A DNA stretch of 64,000 nucleotides from Toxonevra muliebris (lineage: Eukaryota > Arthropoda > Insecta > Diptera > Pallopteridae), in assembly GCA_963691655.1 (NCBI GenBank), contig OY829326.1, forward strand, positions 114,239,388-114,303,387. Reading direction: 5' to 3'. The notes beneath the pieces are model-generated. The model saw only the letters and a program-made list of their open reading frames with translations, had not been told where the DNA came from and made no database searches. Position numbers and translations under genes: made by a program. Positions 1 to 11,843 of the stretch are shown piece by piece (positions within the stretch are counted from its first letter, which is position 1; the number at the start of each line of letters is the position of its first letter).

Positions 1-961
1 ATAATATCTTAAGAATTTTTGTGATTAACCTTAATGGTCTTACTGTTTTTGCAAACATTCTCACCCTGTTTGTTTCTTTTTCTGATTGCTCATGAAATAA
101 AATACATACGCATTGCTACTATCGAGAGGAGAAAAGCAATATTTGCTTGAAGAAAAGTGGGTTAACGTAAGTTTTTAAATGAATGAAAGAATTTGTTATT
201 AATTGAATTTTATTACACTATGCAACAATTTTAGGGTAGTGGAATCCAACGGAGAAGCAACAAACACAGGTCGATAGTACTGGTCTAGAGTAACAAAACC
301 CTAAGAGGGTTTTAAAAAATTAGCTCCCTTTTAAATGTTATAGCCTTTCAAAGTTAAGCTGTTTTAGTGTATTTTTCATTTCTATTTTCTGTTTATAATA
401 AAAACAACAATTTGAAAAATGTTTCAGGACGTTTATATCACTATATTACATTGAAATTACTAGGTAATAAAATCATTAAAAACTGTACTGATTTTCACTG
501 ATTTCCCACGTCTAATATAGTGATTTCGCGGTTCAAAAATCTGGCTACCCTAGTTAAAAGTGATGATCAGAAATAAGAGTTTTAAGAAAACTTATATTTT
601 TTACTTTTAATTTTCTTCAAAATTCAAAAAATAACACATCTATTTCCTTGGAATTTCTTTTATGGAAAAAAGGGGTAGGGAATATTTCCATTTTTGAGGC
701 TCCAATTATAGGCATGATAATAACGAATCAAAGAATAACGAGATCAAAATCAGTTCAGTAGAACTTGAGATATCATTTGTAGAAAAACGCGTTTAAAGTT
801 TTTTTTAAATAAATTTAAAACTGAAAAAAATTTTTTTTTTCAAACTACTTTTAGTTAGCCATCCCTGATGGATACTGAAGGTCTCTAAGCTCTGTCAACT
901 TTTTTTGATGCTCTGATTGGGCGATTTTGACGATTCTGATAAAAAAAAGTAAGCTGATTAT
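1..961. other. AT-rich non-coding flank
   Basis: I see no gene here. The sequence is AT-rich with poly-A/T runs near 780-840. The last 8 bases (954-961) are the left target duplication of the hAT relic that follows. Confidence 0.6.
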
Positions 962-1589
962 TAGGGTGGCCCTTATATTTAAACTTTCTAAATGTTTAGC
1001 TCTCAGACCCCTATCTTGTTTCAATCAATAAAAAAACAATCTGTCCAAAATTTGAGCTCAATCGGACAACTGCGAGGCGGCTCTCATCGACCATGAAGTT
1101 GTACATTGTCGCCCCGAAAGTAATTTTTTCAGATAAATCATTCAGTCATTTTTCTTTGATTTCTTGAACAACATCTTTCCATGAAGAAACGACACCGATA
1201 TGATCAGCCAGAGTTAGATTTAAGAATGATTTATATGTTCAAGATATACTTTTCTCAAGACCAGTTTCAGTTATTTCATAAGGGGAAGAACTCTTAAAAA
1301 GAATTTGTATTTTTCTTGCTAGGGTGTACGTTCGAGCCTGGTTTCTGTCTCTAGATGGAATTAAAGCACCTTATCATTAGTTTTTGTTCCGCTGCGGACA
1401 AATTTGTCACCACCTGAAGTACTTTGCTCCCAAACTGAGGTTCTATCACTATTTGATGAAAATGTTCCAAAAAATAAAGTTTAAATTATATTGGAAGCAG
1501 GCTACAAAAAAATCATTTTTCTTCGTTTATAAATATCGAGTTTACGTCTTTCGGAAGTCCTGGTACAAATATTTTATTTGTGAAATTTT

Positions 1590-1750
1590 CTATCAGCACC
1601 TTCTTTAACAAAGAACTTTCAACATGGAAAGACGATCCAGGCTACAAAAATGGAATTGAAAAACTTGAGAAGAAAGTTGTTGTCGATGACGTTGCAGAAA
1701 AAAATGTGAAACTGGTTCAGGAATACAATAAAATTTTCACAAAAAATTAA
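1590..1750 (+). pseudogene. hAT-like transposase fragment
   Basis: A plus-strand frame of about 50 codons runs to the stop at 1748-1750. It reads FFNKELSTWKDDPGYKNG, followed by a charged segment with VVVDDVAEKNVKLVQEYNK. Its composition is clearly protein-like, unlike the surrounding AT-rich DNA. It lies inside the element with hAT ends and target duplication, so it is most likely the last surviving part of that element's transposase. No start codon, zinc finger or complete RNase H-like core is visible. The longer frame at 1384-1608 is in another register and I do not consider it a gene. Family membership is recalled, not searched. Confidence 0.5.
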
Positions 1751-2178
1751 GCTGTTTCACAAATCGTGACCGAGGTCCGAAAAAATACCCAACCACGAGA
1801 GTGAATTTCGTAGAAATTTTGAATTTCAAATTTAAGTGAACACGAATTTCTTTTTTAACTGATTATAAGTTTGGAGTAGAAGAAGAATATTTGTGTACTA
1901 TAATTATACGTGTTATCTCTGCGGCTTTGCTGTTGTTTTCCCATACAATTATCGCTGCTAGTTATACATAACTAAAAGCAAGTGGCGAATAAAACGCAGC
2001 TATTGTTTCAAACGACTTTATCGTCAAATTAAAGATCATTCTTAAAAGGATATATAATTTTAAAAATTATTTAAAAATTCGCATCAGTTTATTATTTATA
2101 CCCAAAAATATGTGTTAAAATTTTTTTATTGTTTTTTATAAAAAGTTTATACATATAATAAAATTGTATATACAAACT

Positions 2179-2408
2179 CTGTGGTCACAAGGCATAACAA
2201 TACAACTCGAGTTTTGTCGAATTCGAGTTATTATTATAATTGATTTCATAATGTGTCAAAATTTTATGAATATCGCTTCAGTGGTTTACGAAATATTAAA
2301 GCAAAAATAGCACAACTCAAATTGATTTCTATTAGAATTTGAATCTTTGAAGTGCTCTCCTGTAAAATTCAAAAAACTGACATATGCTGTTATGCCTTGT
2401 GACCTCAG
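2179..2408. mobile_element. 230-bp MITE, copy 1 (nested in hAT relic)
   Basis: Its terminal inverted repeats are about 22 bp and begin CTGTGGTCACAAGGCATAAC; the right end carries one mismatch. The interior aligns base for base with a second 230-bp copy at 53515-53744 (about 90 percent identity by eye). A 4-bp AACT occurs on both sides (2175-2178, 2409-2412), but copy 2 lacks a matching repeat, so the target duplication is uncertain. No coding capacity. Confidence 0.85.
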
Positions 2409-2599
2409 AACTATTATGCAGTGGCACTGACTACTATGGTCGTCGGCCATGTGATAAAATATTTTCCATCTTAACTTCATTTTTACCACAAAAATATTGC
2501 AAGAGCAGCTATTATGAAAACAAAATGCGAAATATCAAAAAAATATATCATATTTTTTCTGTTTCCTAAAACCATATGTTTGAGGGTTGCTGAGTTACT

Positions 2600-2850
2600 T
2601 TCGGCATTTCAAGTGAATTTTGTTGAAATTCTTGTGAAATTCACAACTGATTCTATAGATAATATTCTCCTATAGAATTTGTGGGCGATTATATTTTTCA
2701 TGTTGTTACTTTCAAGTGAATTTCGTTGAAGTTCTTAGATATTATTCTTGTAAATAAAAATTATTCTTGTAAATAAAAATTATTTTTGTAAATAAAAATA
2801 CGTTTCTCCTATAGAATTTGTGGGCGATTATATTTTTCATGTTGTTTCAG
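2600..2850 (+). repeat. Tandem duplication with 19-bp minisatellite
   Basis: A segment with TATAGAATTTGTGGGCGATT occurs at about 2672 and again at about 2810, so roughly 139 bp is duplicated. Between them TTCTTGTAAATAAAAAT is repeated three times (2742-2800). It lies within the hAT relic. Confidence 0.75.
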
Positions 2851-3108
2851 GAATTGTGGAATTGGTTTTCACACAATTTCCTGGATGTGTCCAAATAAAT
2901 TTCTCTAAGAGGAAACAAGAAAATGGTTAACTTGGGTATACTATGCTTCAACTTCAAGGCGTTTGAGGGTCATCTAGAAGTTGTCGGATGGAGCTGAAGT
3001 TTTGCACAGCCCGGTTTTTTCTTGATTGGAAAAAGATTAAAGCATGGGAGTATCAACATTTTTACTTTTGAAAAATTACCTATAGCTAAGGGCCACCCTA
3101 CTGATTAT

Positions 3109-3530
3109 GAGTCAGAAGTCAGTTTTCAACATTTAAAATGGCAGATCCAATTTGACGAAAACTTTTTTTTTAAATTGATCTGATAAGCTTGAAACCCGTT
3201 ACTTGGGGATTTTCAGGGCTGCCGATTACGATTTTGGAAATGCAAAATGGTGAACCCAATATGGAAAAATATTTTTAAAAACATGATCGGATTCACTTGA
3301 AACTTGCTACTATGAGGTTTTTGGGGCCTCTAATTACGAATTTAATGTCATTTATAATCAGCGACCCTGAAAACCCTCGAGTAATGAGTTTCAAGCGAAT
3401 CCGATGAACTTGAAAAATTGGATGCGCGATTTTAAGTTCTGAAAATCTTATGTCAGGTTCATAATCAGCGTCTCCAGAAACCCCCGAGTAATGCATTTCA
3501 AACAAATCCGATCAATTTCTAAACATTTTT
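3109..3530. repeat. Diverged tandem repeat, AATCAGCGACCC family
   Basis: Three to four diverged units of about 120 bp alternate phrases such as CTTGAAACCCGTTACT, AATCAGCGACCCTGAAAACC and AAAATGGTGAACCCAATATGG-like sequence. The same family recurs at 21460-21670, and its core phrase also occurs inside the foldback element at 16811-17553. No coding frame is conserved between units. Confidence 0.65.
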
Positions 3531-5196
3531 TCGGTCTCTTTTTTAGTACACCAAGGTACAATTAGTTGTTTAACTTTCATTTTACTTCGAATTTTTTATT
3601 ACTATTTTAGGAGAATATTTTTTAAACTATAAGCAACCCACAAATCAAAAAAAAATCATATTTTTCAAATTTTAAACTGGAATGCCCCCTTAAAGTTCGA
3701 GGGAATCTAACAGCTGCTGAAGCTTAGAAGCATACAAATGTCTTAGTTAAAGGAAGATTTGAGTAGCGGATGGATTGAGTGGATTTAGTGTTCTCAGCCA
3801 TAATGGTCGTTGGTCCTAAATTGAAAATATTTTTAGAGATTGAAAACACCTAAACCACCCCCTTCCTTTTCTTTCTACAGCTTTTTCTTACAAAATTTGA
3901 AGAAGTTCTTAAGGGAGGTTTGAAAGACTGCGTCTCGTACATTTTCATATATTTCCTCTCGAGTTTCGAATTTATCAAAGCAATCTCCTGTATGCCCGGT
4001 GATAAGTGAATCTTACAATGAATATAATATATCTAAAAAATTTAGCACAACAAAGGTATGTATATAGATGTTTAGTACTTATATACATAAAACATAAAAT
4101 AAAGCATAAAAGAAGAAAAAGTCAAGAGCAATGAATAAATCTAATTAAGCTTCCTTTTCTGCTTTCTCTACTTCCAACATTCCTTCTTCTCCTTCATCAT
4201 ATGCTTCTCTACATAATAGCAAAATGAAATGAAAAACTCTACTACTATTACCTACGACGAATAGCATGAGGATGAATAATCCCCAAAAAAAAAAAAAAAG
4301 AAACAAAATATCAACAGCAAAAGTAGCGACTCTTAAGCTTCCCCATGAGGGCGCGTGTGTATACATATGTATGTATGTACCTACGAGTTTATGTACAACA
4401 CGCGATTGCAGCATACACAGCATATGTATATAAACGAACGATGTAGATATATAGAAGTAAATATATAGGTACAAATAAACATGTATGTATGGAATAAGTA
4501 TTCGTGTGGATATTCGGTCATGGGTGTGTACAATGTACCTTGAGTCAGCCACCAGCCAGCAGCATACATACATACATATGTATGTACATGCAAAACTAAT
4601 CTCGCATATCATTTGTACATACGGTACACAAGTGTAATGTGTGTATCTCAGTGCGAGCATGTATGCTTTTCTTTCTTATCCATATGTATTTATCATTTCT
4701 ATGTATGCTTGTAGTATGTATGTGCTTATATTGTTATGTACTTGTTTAGTTGTTGTTGTTGTTATGCTTTTAACATAAGCTACAAACATATATTTGCTGC
4801 GTCCCGTCCCTGGTCTCTCTAAGCATTAACAATGGCACAAGTAAAGAGCAACATTCACCCAAAAAAAAAAGAAGAAACATCACTCACACACATACATTTA
4901 CAGGATAACACTATGGGGGAGAAACGAACATTTCATGTTCTGTTTATTTCGAAATTTAATTTCACCCTCTTTCACATCAACGATTTAGATACATTTACTG
5001 TAGCGTACTCGTGCAGTAGCGACGCGACAAGACCACAAGGGAAATCTTTGTTCTTGGTTCATATGTGCATACATATCTACATGCACACTTATTTAATACC
5101 TTTTTTTCGGTATTAGTATCTGGAATGAAGAACGCATTTAGAATTTGTTTCTGCTCCACATCATACTCACACACAAATATGTAGGTGTGCACCTAA
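3531..5196. other. Non-coding, microsatellite-rich
   Basis: It contains CATA/TGTA microsatellites (4360-4760) and A-runs. Open frames here (for example the minus-strand frame at 4145-4660) are translations of these simple repeats. No gene seen. Confidence 0.6.
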
Positions 5197-5363
5197 CACT
5201 AGCGGATCGTCGGGGGAGTGAGAGGGGTTTGGGGATTACCGTTCGAAATCTCATAATACATTATAATCATTGATCATGAGTCAAAAAAAAAATAAATAAA
5301 TTTTGGGGACGAAAAAAATTTAAGCCCCTCTCCTTCCCTAGAAAATGTCTGGACTTGTTAGTG
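5197..5363. mobile_element. hAT-like MITE, family of 37985-38146
   Basis: It starts CACTAGCGGATC and ends TCTGGACTTGTTAGTG. Both ends and the interior (ATCATTGATCATGAGTC, GGGGACGAAAAAAATTTAAG) match the better-preserved 162-bp copy at 37985-38146. The right terminus is degraded and I see no target duplication here. Confidence 0.65.
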
Positions 5364-6894
5364 TGAGTGTACACACAAATCCGTGTGTGTACCTACCAAA
5401 GAGATAATAAAGAGCTGAAAATATATTCAAATATTTTTGTTCAAGCCCAAGTTTGAGCTTAGTTTTCATGGCTACCTGTTTAGAAATACTTTGAGCTAAG
5501 CCATACTTGGGAGGAAAAGACCATGATTTCCAGGAAAACTCTTCAAAACTTATTTAGAGGGGAATTTTTGGGGTTTTTACATGGGGTTTGACTTCGGATT
5601 CATGCAGAGATGGTGACGCTGAGCAATCCTGCATTTACAGTTTTTCTAGGCTAGTAATTGTTTTTGATTTGAAGTTTTTGTTCTGGAACTGATTTTGAAA
5701 AGTTTAAAAATTAATAAAAAAAAGAATTATAGGGTCCTTGTGAAATTAGAATTACATAGGTGAAAGGTAATAATAAGCTGTATTTTATTATACAGTTTAT
5801 TAGGAGCTCGTTAGAAGCTTTGGAGTGGAGAAATAGAGAGGCATATGATTTACTTAAAAAATCTCTATAATATTATTAATAACTCTGAAAATTGATTGTT
5901 GATAGGAATTTTGTTTTGATTTTAAATTAACTTTTAAAAATAGAAATGGAAAATTCATAACCACCTGTTTTACCTCTTCATCATTATATCTTTTTTACTA
6001 TTCGTAAATCTAACGCGTCGCACCACTTGGAGCATGCTGGAAAATTTAAAATAATATTGTCAACAAAATTTCGTACTTTATTTCTATTTAAATATGTATA
6101 AAATTACAACGAATCGACAATTCTTCCCAATTTGTTTTATTAATTTTTTAAAATTTTAATCTTAGTCCTAGGACAAGAATTTTAAATAAAAAGTTCTTAA
6201 CTTTACTAACGTAGAAAACTTATGAATGCGGGATTGCTCAGAAGAACTTCTTTTTTTAGAATCCGAAGCACAAACTTATGTTAAAAAAAATGCAGCACAG
6301 TGTTTTTGAAGAATATTTACAATAAAGTGGTAGAAAAAACTTGATTCATGTTAGAGTTATAGACGTTTCGGTGGAGGTCCTATTTTTTAAGGAAAACTTG
6401 AGAATAGATCATTTTAAAATTTGAAAAGGAAAAACAAGTAATTTGACGGTGAAATAAATTTGAAATAAATTATTATTATATAGAAATTTCAAAATTTTAA
6501 ATGAGAGTGACAGCACTTCAAAGGTTCAAATGCAATTGAAGGGATGTAAGTCTAAAGGGTCTAACTACCAAAAAATGAAACGGATGTAATTAGTATTGAA
6601 TTTAGACCCCAAGCAAATATTCCCGTATTTTTGTTATTTCTTTTTTTTAATAGATAAGAGATAAAACTATTTTCAATCTTATTAGGCTTGATAAATATGT
6701 GCGAAAATATTTATCTGCTCCCAAAAAAAGATTTGGCGTTTAGACCTCTTCAATTGTGAAATAAGTTTTCCAAGAATTTATACACCTTTTTTGTAAATAT
6801 CTCAGGAATGCTATGCAAACAGTATACCGTTAAGTAAATCCTACAAATATTAGTAGCTTTTGAGCTACGGTTCAAAAAGTAACCAATGCTTTTG
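5364..6894. other. Non-coding; old hAT-type relic
   Basis: The segment 5575-5750 aligns with 55815-55990 inside the hAT-type element of 55582-56511. The phrase before its right end (about 7310-7437, ending CTGGCTACAGCC) matches that element's right end as well. This region is therefore probably an older, longer relative whose left end is lost. No intact frame is seen. Confidence 0.45.
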
Positions 6895-7055
6895 TTGGGT
6901 TGTTCTATTTGTCCTTCCGTAACATCTCGTAAGTCACTGAACCGATATTCATAAAATTTGAGACAATTTGAAATCAGATAGGAAGATTTCAATTATGATA
7001 ATAACGTCAAAACTCGTCAAAACTCGAGTTTTGTTATTATAGCTTGTGACCACAG
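6895..7055 (-). mobile_element. 230-bp MITE family, truncated copy 3
   Basis: Read on the minus strand it begins CTGTGGTCACAAGC and continues with AAACTCGAGTTTTG and ATGAATATCGGTTCAGTG, matching copies at 2179-2408 and 53515-53744. The distal end and its TIR are missing. Confidence 0.6.
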
Positions 7056-8181
7056 AAACGTAATCATCGAAAATTTATTTCATCCTTAAATTAATTTATT
7101 ATATGTGCCAATTTTAACTTGGCCAGTTGAAAGGTTCTTGAGAAAACAATGTTAAGATAAAAATGCCTTTAAGATTTCAAAAGCAATGAATCTTAATTTA
7201 AGTTAATGGCTCAACTCAAAAACAGACAGTGTTAAAATGTTATTTTTTTATAAAAAAGTTTTTTTTTTTAAGTTTTCCATTTAGCATAATCTTCTGCTGT
7301 ATGGTTTTAGGTCCATCAAATGCATCATCATATTTGATTGCTTGTATTCAAAACAGTTTCATAAACATTAAAATTATGGACATTTCTTTCCAATGAACTC
7401 CCCCTTCCCCTGGAAAAAAGTCCTGGCTACAGCCTTGAAGTACGTTATAGAGAAGATTGCCAAATATTAGAAACTTATTTAAAGTAAATAATAAGCGGAT
7501 TTGAGCTTTCTATATTTAACAGGAGCTTTTCCGAAATCGGATTAATTTATTAGAAAAGTTAAGAACTTTGGGCTCTTAGACTTAGTCGTTGTGTCCTCAA
7601 GGTAAAGACTATAGAATAGCTTCCTTTTTACAGTTCATACCGAGGCTTTAATTTTTCAATAAATTTGGCATTACTTTTAAAGAAACTATGACTTTTGGTA
7701 CTTTCCTCATATGTAGCAAAATTTCTTCAAAATCTGACCGAAAAAAGATGCGAGCCCAATGGAGTCACATTTCCTTGTTAATTTTTTGAACACTCCTTGA
7801 ATAAATGTTGGCATTAACTTATTTAAATGTTGGCATTAATTTATTTAGATTTATCAAACCCTTAATATTCATTACTATCATATCATAACAATCAACTAGA
7901 GACAGTGATATTGCAATCAAGGACTTACCAAAATTTACCATAATTTTTGAGGTAATAGGGTGTGAAAATAATGATATCTGGGGTCCTTAGTTAAAGTGGC
8001 GTGCCCTGATTTAATATATTTTTTTGAAGTTTTTCTAAAAACCTAAACATGGAACTCGGCTTGCAAATTCGTACGAGCAAAGAAAATCCATTAATAAAAG
8101 TTCAACGAAAAATGTCAGACTTTTATGAAAAAGTTTGATTTTGTAGAGCTGATTTATTTATACTATGTTATCATCAGACCG

Positions 8182-8189
8182 ATCATAGG
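8182..8189. repeat. 8-bp target site duplication (left)
   Basis: ATCATAGG is repeated exactly at 9041-9048 and brackets the element at 8190-9040. Confidence 0.85.
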
Positions 8190-9040
8190 TAGTGATGATT
8201 CGATACAAGTAAATACAAGTAAGTACTCGATACTTTTCATTCGATTCAAGTACTTTTTTCACTCGATACTTTACCATAAGTCTTTTACTTGGTATCGGGA
8301 AAAAGGGTCAGTATCGGATACTCGATACTTTTGGAAACAATTTATTTAAAAAACTGAAATATTGCAATACAATATTTAAAATTGAGAATCGTTTTACAAT
8401 ATCTTACAGCAATCAATAATATATTTCAAAGTGTTACTCCAGAATTATTCAATATCCATATTCAAAATATTTCAGTCCATATTACAATATTCCAATGTAT
8501 GAAAATATAGATAAATATTCAAATATTCAGATAAATAAATATTCAGTTAAATATCGCCGGCCATGCATGTAGAACATAATGTTTATTGAAACTTTTTTAT
8601 TAAAATAAAATATTTTTAACAAGCTTTAATCTGTTGATTAGTTTTCCTTCTATTACAATATATTATTCTAGCGATTTGCAAATATCATATACATAAGTTA
8701 ACTTAATTTCTGTATGATTCATATGTTTCCAGTGGAAATATCTCAAAACCATGACGTATAGCCTAAAAACTCGTGATGAGCAGTGTAAACTGTAGTCTCA
8801 ACCATGTGGTAACACAGTGGGCCGTTCTGGTCTGAGTGTTCTCCTCGACAGCCACTTAAAAAAGTGTAATTTGTCTCTTTAAACGAGTATTCGATACAAG
8901 TACATATTCGATACAAGTACATATTCGATACAAGTAGATATTCGATACTTTTTCCGATATTTTCGATAGCATCGATACTTTTATTCGATACAAGTAATGA
9001 GTAAAAGTATCGATACTTTGTGGGTATCGAATCAACACTA
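8190..9040. mobile_element. Non-autonomous hAT-type element, 851 bp
   Basis: Terminal inverted repeats are TAGTGATGATTCGATAC (left) and TAGTGTTGATTCGATAC (complement of right), with one mismatch in 17. A perfect 8-bp duplication ATCATAGG flanks it (8182-8189, 9041-9048). Both subterminal regions are packed with GATACAAGTA and TCGATACTTTT motifs, likely transposase-binding repeats by analogy with other hAT elements. No transposase frame remains; the open frames at 8743-9045 are translations of the repeats. Segment 8805-8860 also matches, in inverse orientation, a segment beside the mariner at 48.15 kb. Confidence 0.88.
8884..8950 (+). repeat. 17-bp tandem repeat in hAT-type element
   Basis: TATTCGATACAAGTACA is repeated three times in succession, followed by further CGATACTTTT copies up to 9020. 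Confidence 0.8.
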
Positions 9041-9048
9041 ATCATAGG

Positions 9049-11843
9049 TTGTGCTGCCAGCTAAGTGTTAGTTATGTATTACCTAAACTTGTCCGACGTA
9101 CTATCTGCTCATTTAAATACAAAAAAAAAACGATCCGTTCTAGTACTTAACTTTAACGATTTTTTAATAAAGGGGAGAAAATTTAATGTACGTATATTTC
9201 AGTTACCGTTAATCCTAGTTAGCTAACACTTAAAATACATCCCTGATCTCTATTGATAGTAGCATATTGCCTGCAGTGAAATAATACGTCAATATGATGG
9301 ATGACTTACCCAATATTCTAACCTTACCTAAACTAAACTAACCTTAATTTAACCTGAAAAAAATTTAAATTTTAAATACTTCACCTACAGTAATTTAATT
9401 TTATCGCCTTTTAAGAATCTCATGACATTTATTATGAAAACAATTCAAGATGTTAACTTTTTTATGCACATATCAAAAGGATACGTCCGCACACACACGT
9501 CCGTATGTTCTCATATATCTTTATATCCTCGTCGGAATTGGTGGCGACTCGCACATTTGCATAGGAAATCAACAAAAGCCGCAAGACGGCGAAAATAGTC
9601 TCAAGGATTTTGGCAGAAATTCAAGAAAATTTTTCTTCAACAACACTAGCGAGTAAGCAACAAAAACAATTTTTATCTGCAAGGATTATGCAAGAAGTTT
9701 CTGTGGCACCACGACCATAAATGTTAGTGGCGACAATTTTTTTTTTTTTTTTAGTTTTTGTTGCTTTGCTTTTTTCTTTGCTACATAAATAAAATGAAAA
9801 CGGAATTTTCACCGAAAAATTGCAGCAGCAATAAATTCAAAAATATCTTGGGTTTTCTAGAGCTGCTGTCGTTGTTACTGTTATTGTTGTTATTGTTGCT
9901 GTCGTTCTTATTGTTATTGCAACTTTATTGATATCGTGTGCATTAGTAATGCGGTGTGCAGTGCGCGCTGTGTGCGGCATGCAGGGTGCAAGTTGCAGTA
10001 TGCAGTTTTCGGAATTCACTTTGAAAATGAATGCATGCAAATGCGATATGTTTGTTGGTAATGTTTCCTTTTTCTTTTATAAATACATGTGAATATTTGA
10101 GTGTGGTATGTAAGTGTGTGTGTGTGTGTGTGTGTGAATGTATTTCCTCACATTCGTAATGCGAAAATTGTGAAATGTATCTTACAGATACATACTATTG
10201 TGCTATATACAACAACAACAGTAGCAACAACCACATCAATAACAATAACAACGAAAATTTATTTTTTGGTGGTTTCGTTTACCCTCGATTGGTTGTCATA
10301 GCAATCGTTGATTTAATAGAACTTTCCATTTAGCAAAGAGAAGAAAAAAACTACCAGAAAGCCGAAAGAATAAACTTTGTGCTTGCCAGATACATAGAGA
10401 GAATTGTTGTATGTATATATCCATGTGTATCTGTATATGTTTATATATGTACATATATATGGATGTGTGTTTGTATCTATGTATTTGAGCAACCACCACG
10501 ACGCGCACTTACAATTGCGCATCTACAAATATGACGCACCGTATGTATCCATCCAAGATACCACCATCGCTCCCAGATACATATTTTGTACATAGAACTG
10601 TATCTGATTTCAATTGTGCACTCATAAAATCTATTCAAGCTTATATTCTGCTCGCCGCCCATTTTGCACCACCATCCATCAACCACCCACTTTTAATTTT
10701 GCGTATACACGCAGCACATTGTTCTCCTTACATAGCTTCCTCCGCCATTTTGGTCTTGAAGCATAGAATTGATTTGTATGGGTTTCTTTTTGGTAATGGT
10801 GAACATCATCGCTATCATCATCATCATCATTTACATCGCCCTCATTTTTGTTTTCTTACGAATCACAATCACAACCATCAACGTTTTGAATGAGGTATTT
10901 ATATTTTTAAAAGAAATCATTTTGTAAAATAAAATCATCACTAACCTCTAATATTTTCTACCAAAATAAATTTAACTTTAGTTGTGAATAGTTATTACGA
11001 ACCATAAACTTGATGATTTGATCAAATAATTTGGTTGTCCTTGTCTGCGTTAACCGTCTGATCTTGAATATCCTTTTCACTGCAATATCTAAGTCGATTT
11101 TCTCTCAGACAATGATCACTTGTAGCTAGTGTTCAAAAGGAATGGCAATAGAAATACTAAATATGTTTTTAAGCCACACCATTTTCCTTTCATTGAACTT
11201 TCATCTCATCTAGGCTCCTGTCCTAGTTAAGTAACTCTAAGTGATTTATATAAATTTTCATCACAAAGATGAAAGGAGACTATACCGAACTTTTCCATTT
11301 GACAGAATTACAAAATTTAGTTGAAAACCTGTTATACCCGGGAGTTGACATCAAGTCTGAATTCGAAATGTTTGCCTCAATACAGTGGGAAAAAAAATTC
11401 TTCAATATCAAAGCTAACAAATTGGAAAGGGCGAACCCAATACACAGCATCGGGATTAATTTGTGGCTATACTAGATATAAAAGATTTTTAGATTTTGGA
11501 CACCTGAGAATAACAGTTTTCACAGCTGCTTAAGATTCTTAGCAACATATTTTCATATAAAATCTTTAGATCCATTAACTCATCATACGCGGGTATCCAA
11601 AATCGTTGGAATTTTTTAATGAAAATTTTATAGTTTGATTTTGTGGTAATTCCCTATCAATTTAAAAAGTATTGAATACCCGATTTTTTCCCCCGAGAAC
11701 CAATTTATGCCTAAATTCGGTTCGAGTCATCGCTTGTTTCATAATCGGCACATTGTGATATCCATTGAATACCAAAACCTGTGAGAAATTAGCTGTCAGC
11801 TTCCAAATAGTTTAAAAGACAACTATACACAACTACCAATTAA
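9049..11843. other. Non-coding with simple repeats
   Basis: It contains a GT microsatellite (10112-10135), TTG/CAA repeats, CATA repeats and a CATCAT run near 10810. The plus-strand frame at 10531-10893 is histidine-rich because of that CAT run and shows no domain. No gene supported. Confidence 0.55.

Larger units (their letters stand above)
962..3100 (+). mobile_element. hAT-superfamily transposon relic, 2.1 kb
   Basis: Both ends carry the inverted terminal sequence TAGGGTGGCCCTTA (962-975 and the complement ending at 3100). The element is flanked by a perfect 8-bp direct repeat CTGATTAT (954-961 and 3101-3108), which is the hAT signature. The interior is broken. A plus-strand coding-like stretch at about 1590-1750 reads LSTWKDDPGYKNG and then a D-rich, K-rich tail ending in a stop at 1748-1750, and it resembles the C-terminal part of arthropod hAT-like transposases as I remember them. 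Upstream frames at 1400-1590 are shifted and stopped. A 230-bp MITE is nested at 2179-2408, and 2600-2850 contains internal duplications. Superfamily is well supported by ends and duplication; the protein assignment is weaker. Confidence 0.85.

Noticed and set aside
4145..4660. 171-codon minus-strand open frame
   Set aside because: It is a translation of CATA/TGTA microsatellites (Tyr, His, Val, Cys, Met runs), with no domain.
10531..10893. 120-codon plus-strand frame with a His run
   Set aside because: The His run is a CAT microsatellite; the rest has no conserved features and overlaps several frames of similar length.
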